A stretch of 33,952 bases of DNA from DASWRT01 sp036403035 (GCA_036403035.1 DASWRT010000177.1:1-33952), one strand, 5' to 3'; shown: positions 1-8,803, counted from the stretch's first letter. Program-made: numbers and translations. The notes: a model not told the origin generated them from the letters alone.

Positions 1-404
1 TACTCCTCGGTCTGCGGGTGCTCGGTCGGATCGCCGTACACCTCAGAGGTCGAAGCCTGGAAGATCTTCGCCTTCACGCGCTTGGCGAGGCCGAGCATGT
101 TGATCGCGCCGATCACGCTCGTCTTCGTCGTCTGAACCGGATCGAACTGGTAGTGGATCGGCGAGGCGGGGCAGGCGAGGTTGTAGATCTCGTCGACCTC
201 GACGTAGAGCGGGAAGGTCACGTCGTGGCGCATCGCCTCGAAGTGCGGGTTCCCGAGCAGGTGCGCGATATTGTCCTTGCGTCCGGTGAAGTAGTTGTCG
301 ACGCAAAGGATGTCGTGCCCCTGCGCCAGCAGGCGTTCGCACAGGTGGGAGCCGAGAAATCCCGCCCCTCCCGTAACCAGAACGCGCATACGGGTCGAGC
401 TCAT
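1..404 (-). CDS. uxs: UDP-glucuronate decarboxylase (UDP-xylose synthase), 3' end cut by window edge
   Basis: The visible 134 N-terminal residues are those of an extended short-chain dehydrogenase: a TGGAGFLGSH dinucleotide-binding loop near residue 12, then VDNYFTG and YNLACPASP, which are hallmarks of UDP-glucuronate decarboxylase, and STSEVYGDP near the cut. The family converts UDP-glucuronate to UDP-xylose in the cytoplasm using bound NAD+. The catalytic YxxxK lies beyond the window. ATG 404 is used; an in-frame ATG at 389 would also keep the whole NAD loop. The gene starts 37 nt after the ugd stop on the same strand, so the two almost certainly form an operon that makes UDP-GlcA and then UDP-Xyl. 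The specific product assignment is from sequence memory. Confidence 0.88.
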   Translation of the reverse strand, partial: MSSTRMRVLVTGGAGFLGSHLCERLLAQGHDILCVDNYFTGRKDNIAHLLGNPHFEAMRHDVTFPLYVEVDEIYNLACPASPIHYQFDPVQTTKTSVIGAINMLGLAKRVKAKIFQASTSEVYGDPTEHPQTEE

Positions 405-441
405 CGTGGGTGGGATCCCTCGGTTGTCGGCGGCGGCGCGA

Positions 442-1800
442 TCAGGCGAGCTTCCGGACGTCGGCCCGGTGCGTCTCCGCCGGCGGCGGCGAGGCGGCAT
501 TGCGGCCGATGCTGACGTAGGAGAAGCCGGCTGCCGCCATCTCGTCGGGTTTGTAGATGTTGCGCAGATCGACGATGACCGGCGCCTTCAGCAGCGTCTT
601 GACCCGGTCGAGGTCGAGCGCGCGGAACTCGTTCCATTCGGTGATCAGGACGAGGGCGTCGGCGCCTTCCATCGTCTCATAGGCGCTGCCGCAATAGGCG
701 ATGCCGGAGAGCAGCTTCTTGGCTTCGTCGGTGCCCTCGGGATCGTAGGCGCGGATCGTCGCGCCGGCCTCCTGGAGCGCCGGCACGATCGCGAGGCTCG
801 GGCTATCGCGCATGTCGTCGGTGTTCGGCTTGAAGGTGAGGCCGAGCACGGCGATCGTCTTGCCCTTGACGCTGCCGCCGCAGGCGGCGACCACGCGGTC
901 CGCCATGCGGAGCTTGCGCAGCTCGTTCGACTTCACGACCGTCTCGACGATGCCGATCGGCGCCCCGGCCTCCTGGGCCGTGCGCACCAGCGCGAGGCAG
1001 TCCTTCGGAAAGCAGGAACCGCCGTAACCCGGACCGGCGTGCAGGAATTTCTTTCCGATGCGGCCGTCGAGACCGATCCCCTTGGCGACGTCCTGAACGT
1101 CCGCCCCGACCTTCTCGCACAGGTCGGCCACTTCGTTGATGAAGGCGATCTTCGTCGCGAGGAAGCTGTTCGCCGCGTATTTGATCAACTCCGCCGTCTC
1201 GATCCTGGTGAAGATCATCGGCGTCTCGATCAGGTACAGCGGCCGGTAGAGCGCCCGCATGACCTCGCGCGCCCGGTCGCTCTCCGCGCCGATCACGACG
1301 CGGTCGGGCCGCATGAAGTCGCCGATCGCCGAGCCCTCGCGCAGGAACTCGGGGTTCGAGGCGACGTCGAACTGCGCGTCCGGCCGGGTGCGGCGGACGA
1401 TCGCCTCGACCTTGCGGCCGGTGCCGACGGGAACCGTCGACTTGGTGACGATCACGGCATAGCCGGTGAGCGCCTGCGCGATCTCCTCGGCGGCGGCGAA
1501 GACGTAACTCAGGTCCGCATGGCCGTCACCGCGACGCGACGGCGTGCCGACGGCGATGAACACGGCGTCCGCACCGTCGACCGCCTTGGCGAGATCCGTC
1601 GTGAAGGAGAGCCGGCCGGCCCGGACGTTGCTCTCGACCAGCTGTTCGAGGCCCGGTTCGAAGATCGGTATCTCGCCACGCAGGAGCCTGTCGATCTTGC
1701 TCGAATCCTTGTCGACGCAGACGACGTTGACGCCGAATTCGGAAAAACATGCGCCCGAAACGAGCCCGACATAGCCGGTTCCGATCACTGCAATGCGCAT
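442..1800 (-). CDS. ugd: UDP-glucose 6-dehydrogenase
   Basis: This 452-residue protein has the full UDP-glucose dehydrogenase layout: an N-terminal Rossmann loop GTGYVGL at residues 7-13, the central dimerisation helix with TAELIKYAANSF near 202, the catalytic cysteine C263 inside GGSCFPKD, and a C-terminal UDP-binding domain containing GLTFKPNTDD and DLRNIY. The enzyme oxidises UDP-glucose twice with NAD+ to give UDP-glucuronate, a precursor of acidic exopolysaccharides and, through the next gene, of UDP-xylose. Length is normal for the bacterial family. It starts at ATG 1800 and lies upstream of the decarboxylase gene on the same strand. galE diverges from it, so the 335-nt gap between them must hold promoters for both directions. 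Confidence 0.97.
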   Translation of the reverse strand: MRIAVIGTGYVGLVSGACFSEFGVNVVCVDKDSSKIDRLLRGEIPIFEPGLEQLVESNVRAGRLSFTTDLAKAVDGADAVFIAVGTPSRRGDGHADLSYVFAAAEEIAQALTGYAVIVTKSTVPVGTGRKVEAIVRRTRPDAQFDVASNPEFLREGSAIGDFMRPDRVVIGAESDRAREVMRALYRPLYLIETPMIFTRIETAELIKYAANSFLATKIAFINEVADLCEKVGADVQDVAKGIGLDGRIGKKFLHAGPGYGGSCFPKDCLALVRTAQEAGAPIGIVETVVKSNELRKLRMADRVVAACGGSVKGKTIAVLGLTFKPNTDDMRDSPSLAIVPALQEAGATIRAYDPEGTDEAKKLLSGIAYCGSAYETMEGADALVLITEWNEFRALDLDRVKTLLKAPVIVDLRNIYKPDEMAAAGFSYVSIGRNAASPPPAETHRADVRKLA

Positions 1801-2135
1801 AGGTACTCCTCGGTTGCGAAGCAGAACGGCTGCCTTGCGGCCCTGTTCCGCCTTCCCGCCAGTGCTGCGCCGCGGAAGGCCGGGCCGGTCGGCAAGCGCA
1901 GCCTGCCCCGGCGCCGCTTACGTCTCGGCTTCAGCGCGCAAAAGCAGGCGGGAGGGGCGGCGCCGATCTGAGTTGCCGGCGTTATAACCTAGAGTCGGTA
2001 AAGAATATACCAAACGCCGTCTATAAACTGTCGCGGCCCGCGAGGGCTTGCCTTATGAGAGGAGCCGGTGGCGGATGTTGCACTGCAGCGGAGGCCCGGA
2101 TTTCCGGGCCGGTCGGATTGGATCGGGGGATTGCG
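1801..2135. other. divergent intergenic region between ugd and galE
   Basis: This 335-nt stretch has no supported gene. Around 1980-2035 it becomes clearly AT-richer than its surroundings, with TATAAC, TATACC and TATAAA hexamers on the plus strand, so the promoters for ugd and galE probably lie there. I could not pair any of these with a good -35 box at normal spacing. A perfect 8-bp palindrome sits at 2093-2110 in the galE leader. Confidence 0.5.
2093..2110. repeat. palindrome in the galE leader
   Basis: GGCCCGGA, then TT, then TCCGGGCC: two perfect 8-nt arms with a 2-nt centre, ending 25 nt before the galE start codon. As RNA it could form a 6-bp hairpin with a GATTTC loop; as DNA it looks like a dimeric-protein site. 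Function unknown. Confidence 0.5.
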
Positions 2136-3116
2136 TTGAGTAGGACCGTTCTCGTCGCCGGAGGAGCCGGCTACATCGGTAGCCACGCCTGCAAGGCGCT
2201 GGCGCGCGCCGGCTACACGCCGGTCACCTACGACAGCCTCGTCTACGGACATCGCGAGGCGGTTCGCTGGGGACCTTTCGTCGAGGGCGATCTTGCCGAC
2301 AAGCCGCGCCTGATCGCCGCAATGCGCGAGCACGGGGCGGAGGCGGTGATGCATTTCGCCGCCTTTACCTATGTCGGCGAGTCCGTGCAGAAGCCGCAGC
2401 TCTATTTTCGCAACAACGTCGTCAACACGCTGACGCTGCTCGACGCGATGCTCGAAGCCGGGATCCGGCACATCGTCTTTTCCTCGACCTGCGCCACCTA
2501 CGGCACGCCGGAGACGGTGCCGATGGACGAGAGCACGCCGCAGCGCCCGGTGAACCCCTACGGCGAGACCAAGCTGATGATCGAGCGGGCGCTGCATTGG
2601 TACGGCGGCGCCTACGGCATCACCTCGGCATCGCTCCGCTATTTCAACGCGGCCGGCGCCGATCCGGACGGCGAGACCGGCGAGGAGCACAATCCCGAGA
2701 CGCATCTCATCCCGTTGGTGCTCGACGCGGCGCTCGGCCGCCGCGCGCATATCGACATCTATGGGACGGACTATCCGAGTCCGGACGGGACGGCGATCCG
2801 CGACTACATCCATGTCCAGGATCTCGCCGATGCCCATGTCCGCGCGATCGCCTATCTGGAAAAGGGCGGCGACAGCATCGCGCTCAATCTCGGCACCGGC
2901 CACGGCTATACGGTGCGCGAGGTGATCGAGGCGGCGGAGCGCGTCACCGGCCGCCCGATCCCCCGCCGCGAGGTCGCGCGCCGCGCCGGCGATCCGCCCG
3001 CGCTCGTCGCCGACGCCCGGCGCGCCCGCGAGGTGCTCGGCTGGCAGCCGACGATGTCGGATCTGGACACCATCATCGGCACGGCGTGGGCCTGGCACAC
3101 GCGCGACGCGAGTTGA
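2136..3116 (+). CDS. galE: UDP-glucose 4-epimerase
   Basis: GalE interconverts UDP-glucose and UDP-galactose with tightly bound NAD+. The sequence shows the GGAGYIGSH loop at the N-terminus, the active-site SST at about 116-118, the catalytic Y142 and K146 in NPYGETK, and the GalE-type tail NLGTGHGYTVREV. The start is placed at TTG 2136 because GGGGGA at 2125-2130 stands 5 nt before it and the conserved domain begins at residue 4; this gives 326 residues. The open frame extends to an ATG at 2055, but the extra residues match nothing in the family. A rare start codon may limit translation. Its neighbours suggest it supplies galactosyl units to the adjacent glycan pathway, although it could equally serve general sugar metabolism. 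Confidence 0.95.
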   Translation: MSRTVLVAGGAGYIGSHACKALARAGYTPVTYDSLVYGHREAVRWGPFVEGDLADKPRLIAAMREHGAEAVMHFAAFTYVGESVQKPQLYFRNNVVNTLTLLDAMLEAGIRHIVFSSTCATYGTPETVPMDESTPQRPVNPYGETKLMIERALHWYGGAYGITSASLRYFNAAGADPDGETGEEHNPETHLIPLVLDAALGRRAHIDIYGTDYPSPDGTAIRDYIHVQDLADAHVRAIAYLEKGGDSIALNLGTGHGYTVREVIEAAERVTGRPIPRREVARRAGDPPALVADARRAREVLGWQPTMSDLDTIIGTAWAWHTRDAS

Positions 3117-3166
3117 CCGGACCGGTGGCGGCCGGCCGCGCATCGGCCGATCCGCCCGGCAGCGAG

Positions 3167-3194
3167 CGGGAATAGAGCGATCATTGCTGCCGTT
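3167..3194 (+). promoter_or_regulatory. candidate ECF-type promoter of the glycan operon
   Basis: CGGGAATA (3167-3174) and CGTT (3191-3194) give GGAAT-N17-CGTT, which resembles the GGAAC/CGTT pattern of ECF sigma promoters. The same CGGGAATA...CGTT pair occurs before the ECF sigma gene at 10307-10332. Transcription would begin near 3200, just past the upstream ATG at 3197, which supports the downstream start at 3254. This is pattern matching by eye only. Confidence 0.45.
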
Positions 3195-3253
3195 TTATGG
3201 AGACGATTGCCGCACGCGCGGCGACGCGGTGCAGCGTTTGGGAGTCGATCAGC

Positions 3254-5854
3254 ATGTATCCGGCCGAGACCCTGCGTGCCGGCGCGACTCCGTCGCACGC
3301 CGTCGCCTCCGACGCACCGATCCGGGTACAGGGTAAGTTCTTCTTCGCCGGCGAGCGGAAGCTCTTCGTCAAGGGCGTGACCTACGGCCCGTTCGCGGTC
3401 GGCACGCACGGCGCGCAGTTCCCGGAGTTCGACACGGTCGCGAAGGATTTCGCGATGATGGCGGCAATGGGCGTCAACACGGTGCGCGTCTTCACGCCGC
3501 CGCCGGTCTGGCTGCTCGACACCGCCGCGGAGCGCGGTCTCAAGGTGCTGGCCGGGCTGCCCTGGTCCCAGCACATTACTTTCCTCGACAGCGGCGAGAC
3601 GCAACTGGAGATCTGCCGCGCCGTGGTCGATGCGGTGCGCGGCTGCAACCGGCATCCGGCGATCCTGGCCTACCTGATCGGCAACGAGATTCCGCCGGAC
3701 ATGGTGCGCTGGCACGGCGCCGACCGCGTCCGGGCGTTCCTCAAGGGTCTCTTCGACGCGGTGAAGGAGGCGCATCCCGGCGCGCTGGTCAGCTACGCGA
3801 ACTTTCCGTCGACCGAGTACCTGACGATCGATTTCACCGACTTCGTCTGCTTCAACGTCTACCTGCACAACGAGACGGCGTTCCGGCGCTACGTCTCGCG
3901 ACTGCACAATCTCGCGATCGACCGGCCGCTCGTGCTGACCGAGTTCGGCGTCGATTCGATGCGCGAGGGCGGGGAAGGGCAGAAGCGGATCCTCTCCTGG
4001 CAGGTCGGCACGGCGTTCGAACTGGGAGTCGCCGGCACGTTCGTCTTCGCGTGGACCGACGAATGGTTCACCGGCGGGCATCTGATCGAGGACTGGGCGT
4101 TCGGGCTGGTCGACCGCGACCGCCGGCCCAAGGCGGCGTTCGAGGCCGTGTCCGCGGCATACAGAGGGGCGCTGCCGCCGCCGCTCAAGCGGGCGCTGCG
4201 CGTGTCCGTGGTGGTCTGCGCCTATAACGCCGAGCGCACGGTGGATGCGTGCCTCGCGTCGCTGGAGACGCTGAACTATCCGGACTACGAGGTGATCGTC
4301 GTCAACGACGGCTCCACCGACCGGACGCTTCAGATCGCCGAGCGATACAGCTACTGCCGGATCGTCAGCCAACCGAACATGGGACTGGGCGTCGCGCGCA
4401 ACGTCGGCGCGCACGCGGCGACCGGCGAGATCATCGCCTATACGGACAGCGATTGCGTCGCCGATCCCGACTGGCTCGCCTACCTCGTCGCGAAGATGGA
4501 GTCGACAGGTCTCGCGGCGTGCGGCGGACCGAACTTCCCGCCGCCCGAGGACAGCCTCGTGCCGGCCGCCGTCGCCGTGTCGCCGGGCGGGCCGACGCAC
4601 GTGCTGGTCAGCGACGACGTGGCCGAGCACATCGCCGGCTGCAACATGGCGTTCCGCCGCAATGTCCTGCTCGCGCTCGACGGCTTCGACCCGGTCTTCC
4701 GGGCCGCGGGCGACGACGTCGACATCTGCTGGCGGCTCCAGGACGCCGGCTACACGATCGGGTTCAGCCCAGCGGCGGTCGTCTGGCATTTCCGCCGCAA
4801 CACCGTGAGCGCCTATATCGGCCAGCAGAGGGGCTACGGGAAGGCGGAAGCGTTGGTCTACGGCAAGCATCCGTTCCGTTTCAACCTGTTCGGGCAGGCG
4901 AAGTGGCTCGGCCGCATCTACGGCGGTCTCTCGGGCTCGCTGCTGCTGTCGCGACGGCCGGTGATCTACTCCGGCATGTTCGGCCGCGGCCTCTTTCAGA
5001 CGATGTACGAGCCGCCGTCCTCGCTGCTCGCCTTCCTGCCGCTCACCTTCGAGTGGAACGTAATCGCGATGATCCTCGCAGTCATCGGGGTCGCGGCCGG
5101 GCACTGGATGCTGCTGCTGACGATCCCGCTGCTGGTCACCTGGACGCTGTGCGTCAACGGCGCCCTGCGGGCGCCGGTCGAGCCGCGGTTCCGCGGCCTG
5201 AAGGCGCGGGCGCTGGTCGCGCTGCTGATCTATCTCGGCCCGATGCTGCGCGGCTGGGAGCGGCTGAAAGGGCGCGTCCGCGGGATGCGCAGCGACACCG
5301 ACCAGCTCCGCCTCGGCCCGACCGAGCAGGACGCCCGGATCGCCTGGGACGAGCGTGCGCTCTACCTGTCGTACTGGAGCGAGCAGGCGGACGAGAAGGA
5401 GGCGCTGCTCGGCGGGCTGATGTCCTTCCTGGCGCCGCAGAAGTACTTCATCGTTCCGGACCAGGGCTGGAGCGACTGGGACCTCAAGATCGCGCGCGGC
5501 CTGTGGAGCCGCGCCTACGTCACCGTGTGCACAGAGAACCATGGCGGCATGAAGCGGCTGCTGCGGGTGCGGTGCGCGATGCGCCTGTCGCGCCTGTCGG
5601 CGGTCTTCCTGCGCTGCTACGCCGGCATCACGGCGGCCGCGCTGATCCTCGACAGGCCGGCGATGGCGGCGGTCGTCGGCGCGCTCGGTGTCGGGCACTT
5701 CGCCTGCATCGCATGCCAGACGGCCGCCTTCGGCAAGCTGATGCACCGCATCGTCGAGACGGTCGCGAAGCAGGCGCAGCTCACCCCCATGTCGCCGACC
5801 GCCGACCGCTCGTCTCTCCCGATCGGTTCGGCGGCGTCGGCGCATACTGTCTGA
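3254..5854 (+). CDS. glycoside hydrolase (clan GH-A-like) fused to a GT2 glycosyltransferase
   Basis: This is an 866-residue fusion. Residues about 25-305 look like a TIM-barrel glycosidase of the GH-A clan: the acid/base pair N144-E145 in GNEIP, the nucleophile E230 in TEFG, and a barrel-end FVFAWTDEW. Residues about 315-530 are a GT2 domain with DGSTD (D352), the metal-binding TDSD (398-400) and GDDVDICWRL near 486. Hydrophobic segments follow near 601-640 and 650-665, then a segment with TENHGG near 760, then another hydrophobic stretch at about 785-825. ATG 3254 has GGGAG 9 nt upstream; the earlier ATG 3197 has no ribosome site. I infer a membrane enzyme that builds and trims or transfers glycan chains. 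Neither the substrate nor the GH family can be told from the sequence. Confidence 0.85.
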   Translation: MYPAETLRAGATPSHAVASDAPIRVQGKFFFAGERKLFVKGVTYGPFAVGTHGAQFPEFDTVAKDFAMMAAMGVNTVRVFTPPPVWLLDTAAERGLKVLAGLPWSQHITFLDSGETQLEICRAVVDAVRGCNRHPAILAYLIGNEIPPDMVRWHGADRVRAFLKGLFDAVKEAHPGALVSYANFPSTEYLTIDFTDFVCFNVYLHNETAFRRYVSRLHNLAIDRPLVLTEFGVDSMREGGEGQKRILSWQVGTAFELGVAGTFVFAWTDEWFTGGHLIEDWAFGLVDRDRRPKAAFEAVSAAYRGALPPPLKRALRVSVVVCAYNAERTVDACLASLETLNYPDYEVIVVNDGSTDRTLQIAERYSYCRIVSQPNMGLGVARNVGAHAATGEIIAYTDSDCVADPDWLAYLVAKMESTGLAACGGPNFPPPEDSLVPAAVAVSPGGPTHVLVSDDVAEHIAGCNMAFRRNVLLALDGFDPVFRAAGDDVDICWRLQDAGYTIGFSPAAVVWHFRRNTVSAYIGQQRGYGKAEALVYGKHPFRFNLFGQAKWLGRIYGGLSGSLLLSRRPVIYSGMFGRGLFQTMYEPPSSLLAFLPLTFEWNVIAMILAVIGVAAGHWMLLLTIPLLVTWTLCVNGALRAPVEPRFRGLKARALVALLIYLGPMLRGWERLKGRVRGMRSDTDQLRLGPTEQDARIAWDERALYLSYWSEQADEKEALLGGLMSFLAPQKYFIVPDQGWSDWDLKIARGLWSRAYVTVCTENHGGMKRLLRVRCAMRLSRLSAVFLRCYAGITAAALILDRPAMAAVVGALGVGHFACIACQTAAFGKLMHRIVETVAKQAQLTPMSPTADRSSLPIGSAASAHTV

Positions 5855-5858
5855 CGCC

Positions 5859-7649
5859 GTGGCGGCGGTTCCCTGGCGGAAGCTGCTGCCGTACCTGCGG
5901 CCGCACCGGTTCCGGGTCGCGCTGGCGCTCGGCCAGGTGTTCCTGATGGCCGGCTTCGAACTGCTGAAGCCGTGGCCGCTGCAGATCGTCATCGACCACG
6001 TGCTCGGCGGCAGGCCGCTCGCGTTCGGGCCGGTCGCGGGGTGGAGCGCGGGCGCGCTGCTGGCGGCGGCGTGCGCCGGGATCGTCGTCGTGCATCTCGG
6101 CGGCAGCGCGCTGACGCTGTGGCACAACGTCACGGCGATCGGCGTCGGGCAGCGGATGGTCAACGACCTACGCGGCGCGCTCTACGCGCATATGCAGCGC
6201 CTGTCGCTCGCCTTTCACGGCCGGCAGCGGGTCGGCGACCTGATGCTGCGCGTCACCGGCGACAGCTTCGCCGTGCAGACGATGGTGATGAACGGGCTGC
6301 TGCCGATCCTGTCGGCGGTGGTCCTGCTCGCCGGCATGCTGTACGTGCTGGTGCCGCTCGAACCGTACCTGACGACGCTGTCGCTCGGCATCGTGCCGCT
6401 GCTGTTCCTGCTGATCGCCGTCTTCAACCGGCGGATCGCCGCGGTCGCGAGCGAGGTTCGGGACACCGACGGCCGCGTCTACTCGCTCGTCCAGTGGGCG
6501 ATGTCCTCGATCAAGGTCATTCAGGCCTTCACCAGGGAGGAGGAGGAGCATCGCCGCTTCATGGAGGCGAGCCGGGCGAACCTCGGCGCGACGCTGCGCC
6601 TCTATAGCTGGCAGACCCTCTATTCCGGCGTCGTCAACACCGTCGTCGCGGCCGGCACGGCCGTCGTCGTCTATGCCGGCGCGCGGTCGGTGATGAGCGG
6701 CGCGCTGACGGTGGGCCAGCTTGTCGTCTTCGTCTCCTATCTCGCGCAGCTCTACGGCCCGATCAACCAGATCACCCAATCCTGGGGGCTGATCGCCGGC
6801 GCCCGCATCGGCGTGCGGCGGGTGTTCGAGATCCTCGACACCGAGGCCGACCTCAAGGACGGGACGCTTACTTTCCCCCCCGGCGGCGCGCGCGGCGCGG
6901 TCGCCTGGAACGGCGTCAGCTTCCGCTACCGCCTGGAGATGCCGGTGCTGCGGCATGTCGACGTGCGGATCGAGCCGGGGATGAAGGTCGCGGTGGTCGG
7001 GCCGACCGGCGCCGGCAAGTCGACCCTGCTAAGCCTGCTGCCGCGCTTCTTCGACCCGGATGCGGGGGCGGTGACGATCGACGGCGTCGACGTACGCGAG
7101 TTCTCGCTGAAGTCACTGCGTGGCCAGATCGCCATGGTGCTGCAGCCGCCGCTGATCTTCCCGATCCCGGTCCGCGACAATATCGCCTATGGCCGGCCCG
7201 AAGCCGGCCAGGACGAGATCGAGGGGGCGGCCCGCCTCGCCCGCATTCACGATCTGGTGATGTCGCTGCCGGACGGCTATGACACCGTGATCGGCGAAGC
7301 GGGGACGACGCTGTCCGAGGGCGAGAAGCAGCGCCTGACGATCGCCCGGGCGATGTTGCGCAACGCGCCGATCCTGATCCTCGACGAGCCGACCTCGGCG
7401 CTCGACGTGGAGACGGAAGCGGCGGTGATGGAGAGCATCGGCCGGCTGACGGAGGGACGTACGACTTTCATCATCGCACATCGTTTGTCGACCGTGCGAA
7501 GCTGTGATCTTATCCTCGTGCTGCGGGACGGCGTCGTCGCCGAGCAGGGCGGATTCTCCGACCTGATGCGGCGCAGCGGCGGCATCTTCGCCGAGCTGTA
7601 CAACACCCAGTTCCTGGGAAAAGAGGAAATGAGTATTGGCGTCCCGTAA
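5859..7649 (+). CDS. ABC exporter, fused permease and ATPase
   Basis: This 596-residue half-transporter has about six membrane segments in residues 15-310 followed by a complete ATPase: Walker A GPTGAGKST at 381-389, Q429 in the Q-loop, a signature reading LSEGE (485-489) in place of LSGGQ, Walker B ILILDE at 505-510 and the switch H541. The family (MsbA-, NdvA/ChvA-like) exports lipids, lipid-linked sugars or oligosaccharides as a homodimer. The start is GTG 5859, only 4 nt after the fusion gene's stop, so the two are translationally close. The first membrane segment begins before the next in-frame ATG (5946), which supports the GTG. I infer that it exports the product of the flanking glycosyltransferases. 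The substrate is not readable from sequence. Confidence 0.93.
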   Translation: MAAVPWRKLLPYLRPHRFRVALALGQVFLMAGFELLKPWPLQIVIDHVLGGRPLAFGPVAGWSAGALLAAACAGIVVVHLGGSALTLWHNVTAIGVGQRMVNDLRGALYAHMQRLSLAFHGRQRVGDLMLRVTGDSFAVQTMVMNGLLPILSAVVLLAGMLYVLVPLEPYLTTLSLGIVPLLFLLIAVFNRRIAAVASEVRDTDGRVYSLVQWAMSSIKVIQAFTREEEEHRRFMEASRANLGATLRLYSWQTLYSGVVNTVVAAGTAVVVYAGARSVMSGALTVGQLVVFVSYLAQLYGPINQITQSWGLIAGARIGVRRVFEILDTEADLKDGTLTFPPGGARGAVAWNGVSFRYRLEMPVLRHVDVRIEPGMKVAVVGPTGAGKSTLLSLLPRFFDPDAGAVTIDGVDVREFSLKSLRGQIAMVLQPPLIFPIPVRDNIAYGRPEAGQDEIEGAARLARIHDLVMSLPDGYDTVIGEAGTTLSEGEKQRLTIARAMLRNAPILILDEPTSALDVETEAAVMESIGRLTEGRTTFIIAHRLSTVRSCDLILVLRDGVVAEQGGFSDLMRRSGGIFAELYNTQFLGKEEMSIGVP

Positions 7650-8799
7650 GACCATCGTCGTCCTGCACCTCGCTGGGCAGATCCCGCTGGCCGGGATCGC
7701 GTGGCAGGCGCTCCACTACGTGCTCGGCATGCGCCGACTCGGTCACGACGTCTGGTACATCGAGGATTCGGGCGCGAGCCCGTACGATCCGCTGCGCAAG
7801 ACGCTGGCCGAGGATTGCAGCTACAACGTCGCGTTCGTGCGCAACATGATGGAGCGGTTCGATCTCGGCGACCGCTGGTCCTATTGGGACGCGCTCCGCG
7901 ACGAATATCACGGCCTGCCGCGGGAGCGCGTCGCCGAGCTGTACAAGGGCGCCGACGCCCTGATCAACCTGTGCGGCGCGACGCACCTGCGGGAGGAGCA
8001 CATGGCGTGCCCGATCCGCGTCTTCGTCGACACCGACCCCGTCTACGAGCAGGCGCGCGTCGCCGAGAGCGACGCCGATGCGGTTGCCTATCTCGGCGCC
8101 CATACGCACCACTTCACCTACGGCGAGAATCTCGGGCAGGACGATTGCAGCGTCCCGCTCGTCCGGTTCGACTGGAAGCCGACCCGCCCGCCGGTGCTGA
8201 TCGACCTGTGGGACGCCGGCAGCGTGTCGGCCGGCCCGTTCTTCACCTCGGTCGCGACCTGGGAGAACAAGGGCAAGGACATCCGCGTCGGCAGCGAGAC
8301 GTACCGCTGGTCGAAGCACGTCAACTTCCTGCGCTTCCTCGATCTGCCGCGTCAGACGCTGCAGCCCTTCCGGCTGGCGATGTGGCCGCCGACCGCCGAG
8401 GTCGAGGCGCGGGTGAGGGAAGGCGGCTGGGACATCATCGACCCGGTGCCGGTCTCCGCCGATATGCAGCCTTACCGCGACTTCATCGTGACCTCGCGCG
8501 GCGAGTTCACCGTCGCCAAGGACATCTACGTCCGGTCGCGCAGCGGCTGGTTCAGCGACCGCAGCGTCTGCTACCTCGCGGCCGGCCGGCCGGTGATCAC
8601 GCAGGAGACCGGGTTCTCGAAATTCATCCCGGTCGGCTCCGGGCTGTTCGCCTTCTCGACGCTGGAAGAGGTGCGGGAGGCGATCGCGCGCATCAACGCC
8701 GACTACACCGAACAGTGCCTCGCCGCCCGCGAACTGGCGTACGAGTACTTCGACGCCTATCAGGTGCTGCGGGACATGCTGCGCGAGGCGGGGATTTAA
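7636..8799 (+). CDS. glycosyltransferase, CgeB/GT1-like
   Basis: A 387-residue soluble protein. The N-terminus (VVLHLAGQIPLAG, then GHDVWYIEDSG) fits the GT-B fold donor/acceptor layout. The C-terminal half has a conserved stretch SRGEFTVAKDIYVRSRSGWF and LAAGRPVITQETGF, which I recognise from CgeB-like family 1 glycosyltransferases. The start is TTG 7636: AGAGGA at 7622-7627 lies 8 nt upstream and the frame has no better start. It overlaps the exporter gene by 14 nt, so it belongs to the same transcription unit. It probably adds a sugar to the same exported glycan. A GT-B nucleotide-sugar enzyme is fairly safe; donor and acceptor are unknown. A heptad-rich hairpin follows the stop. Confidence 0.75.
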   Translation: MASRKTIVVLHLAGQIPLAGIAWQALHYVLGMRRLGHDVWYIEDSGASPYDPLRKTLAEDCSYNVAFVRNMMERFDLGDRWSYWDALRDEYHGLPRERVAELYKGADALINLCGATHLREEHMACPIRVFVDTDPVYEQARVAESDADAVAYLGAHTHHFTYGENLGQDDCSVPLVRFDWKPTRPPVLIDLWDAGSVSAGPFFTSVATWENKGKDIRVGSETYRWSKHVNFLRFLDLPRQTLQPFRLAMWPPTAEVEARVREGGWDIIDPVPVSADMQPYRDFIVTSRGEFTVAKDIYVRSRSGWFSDRSVCYLAAGRPVITQETGFSKFIPVGSGLFAFSTLEEVREAIARINADYTEQCLAARELAYEYFDAYQVLRDMLREAGI

Positions 8800-8803
8800 C
8801 TTT

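Noticed and set aside
3197..3253. Upstream ATG for the GH-GT2 gene
   Set aside because: No ribosome site, and it overlaps the expected transcription start of the candidate promoter; ATG 3254 is better.
2906..6163. A 1085-codon open frame on the minus strand
   Set aside because: It lies opposite galE, the GH-GT2 fusion and the exporter, has Arg/Asp/His-rich composition typical of reversed GC-rich codons, and shows no domain.
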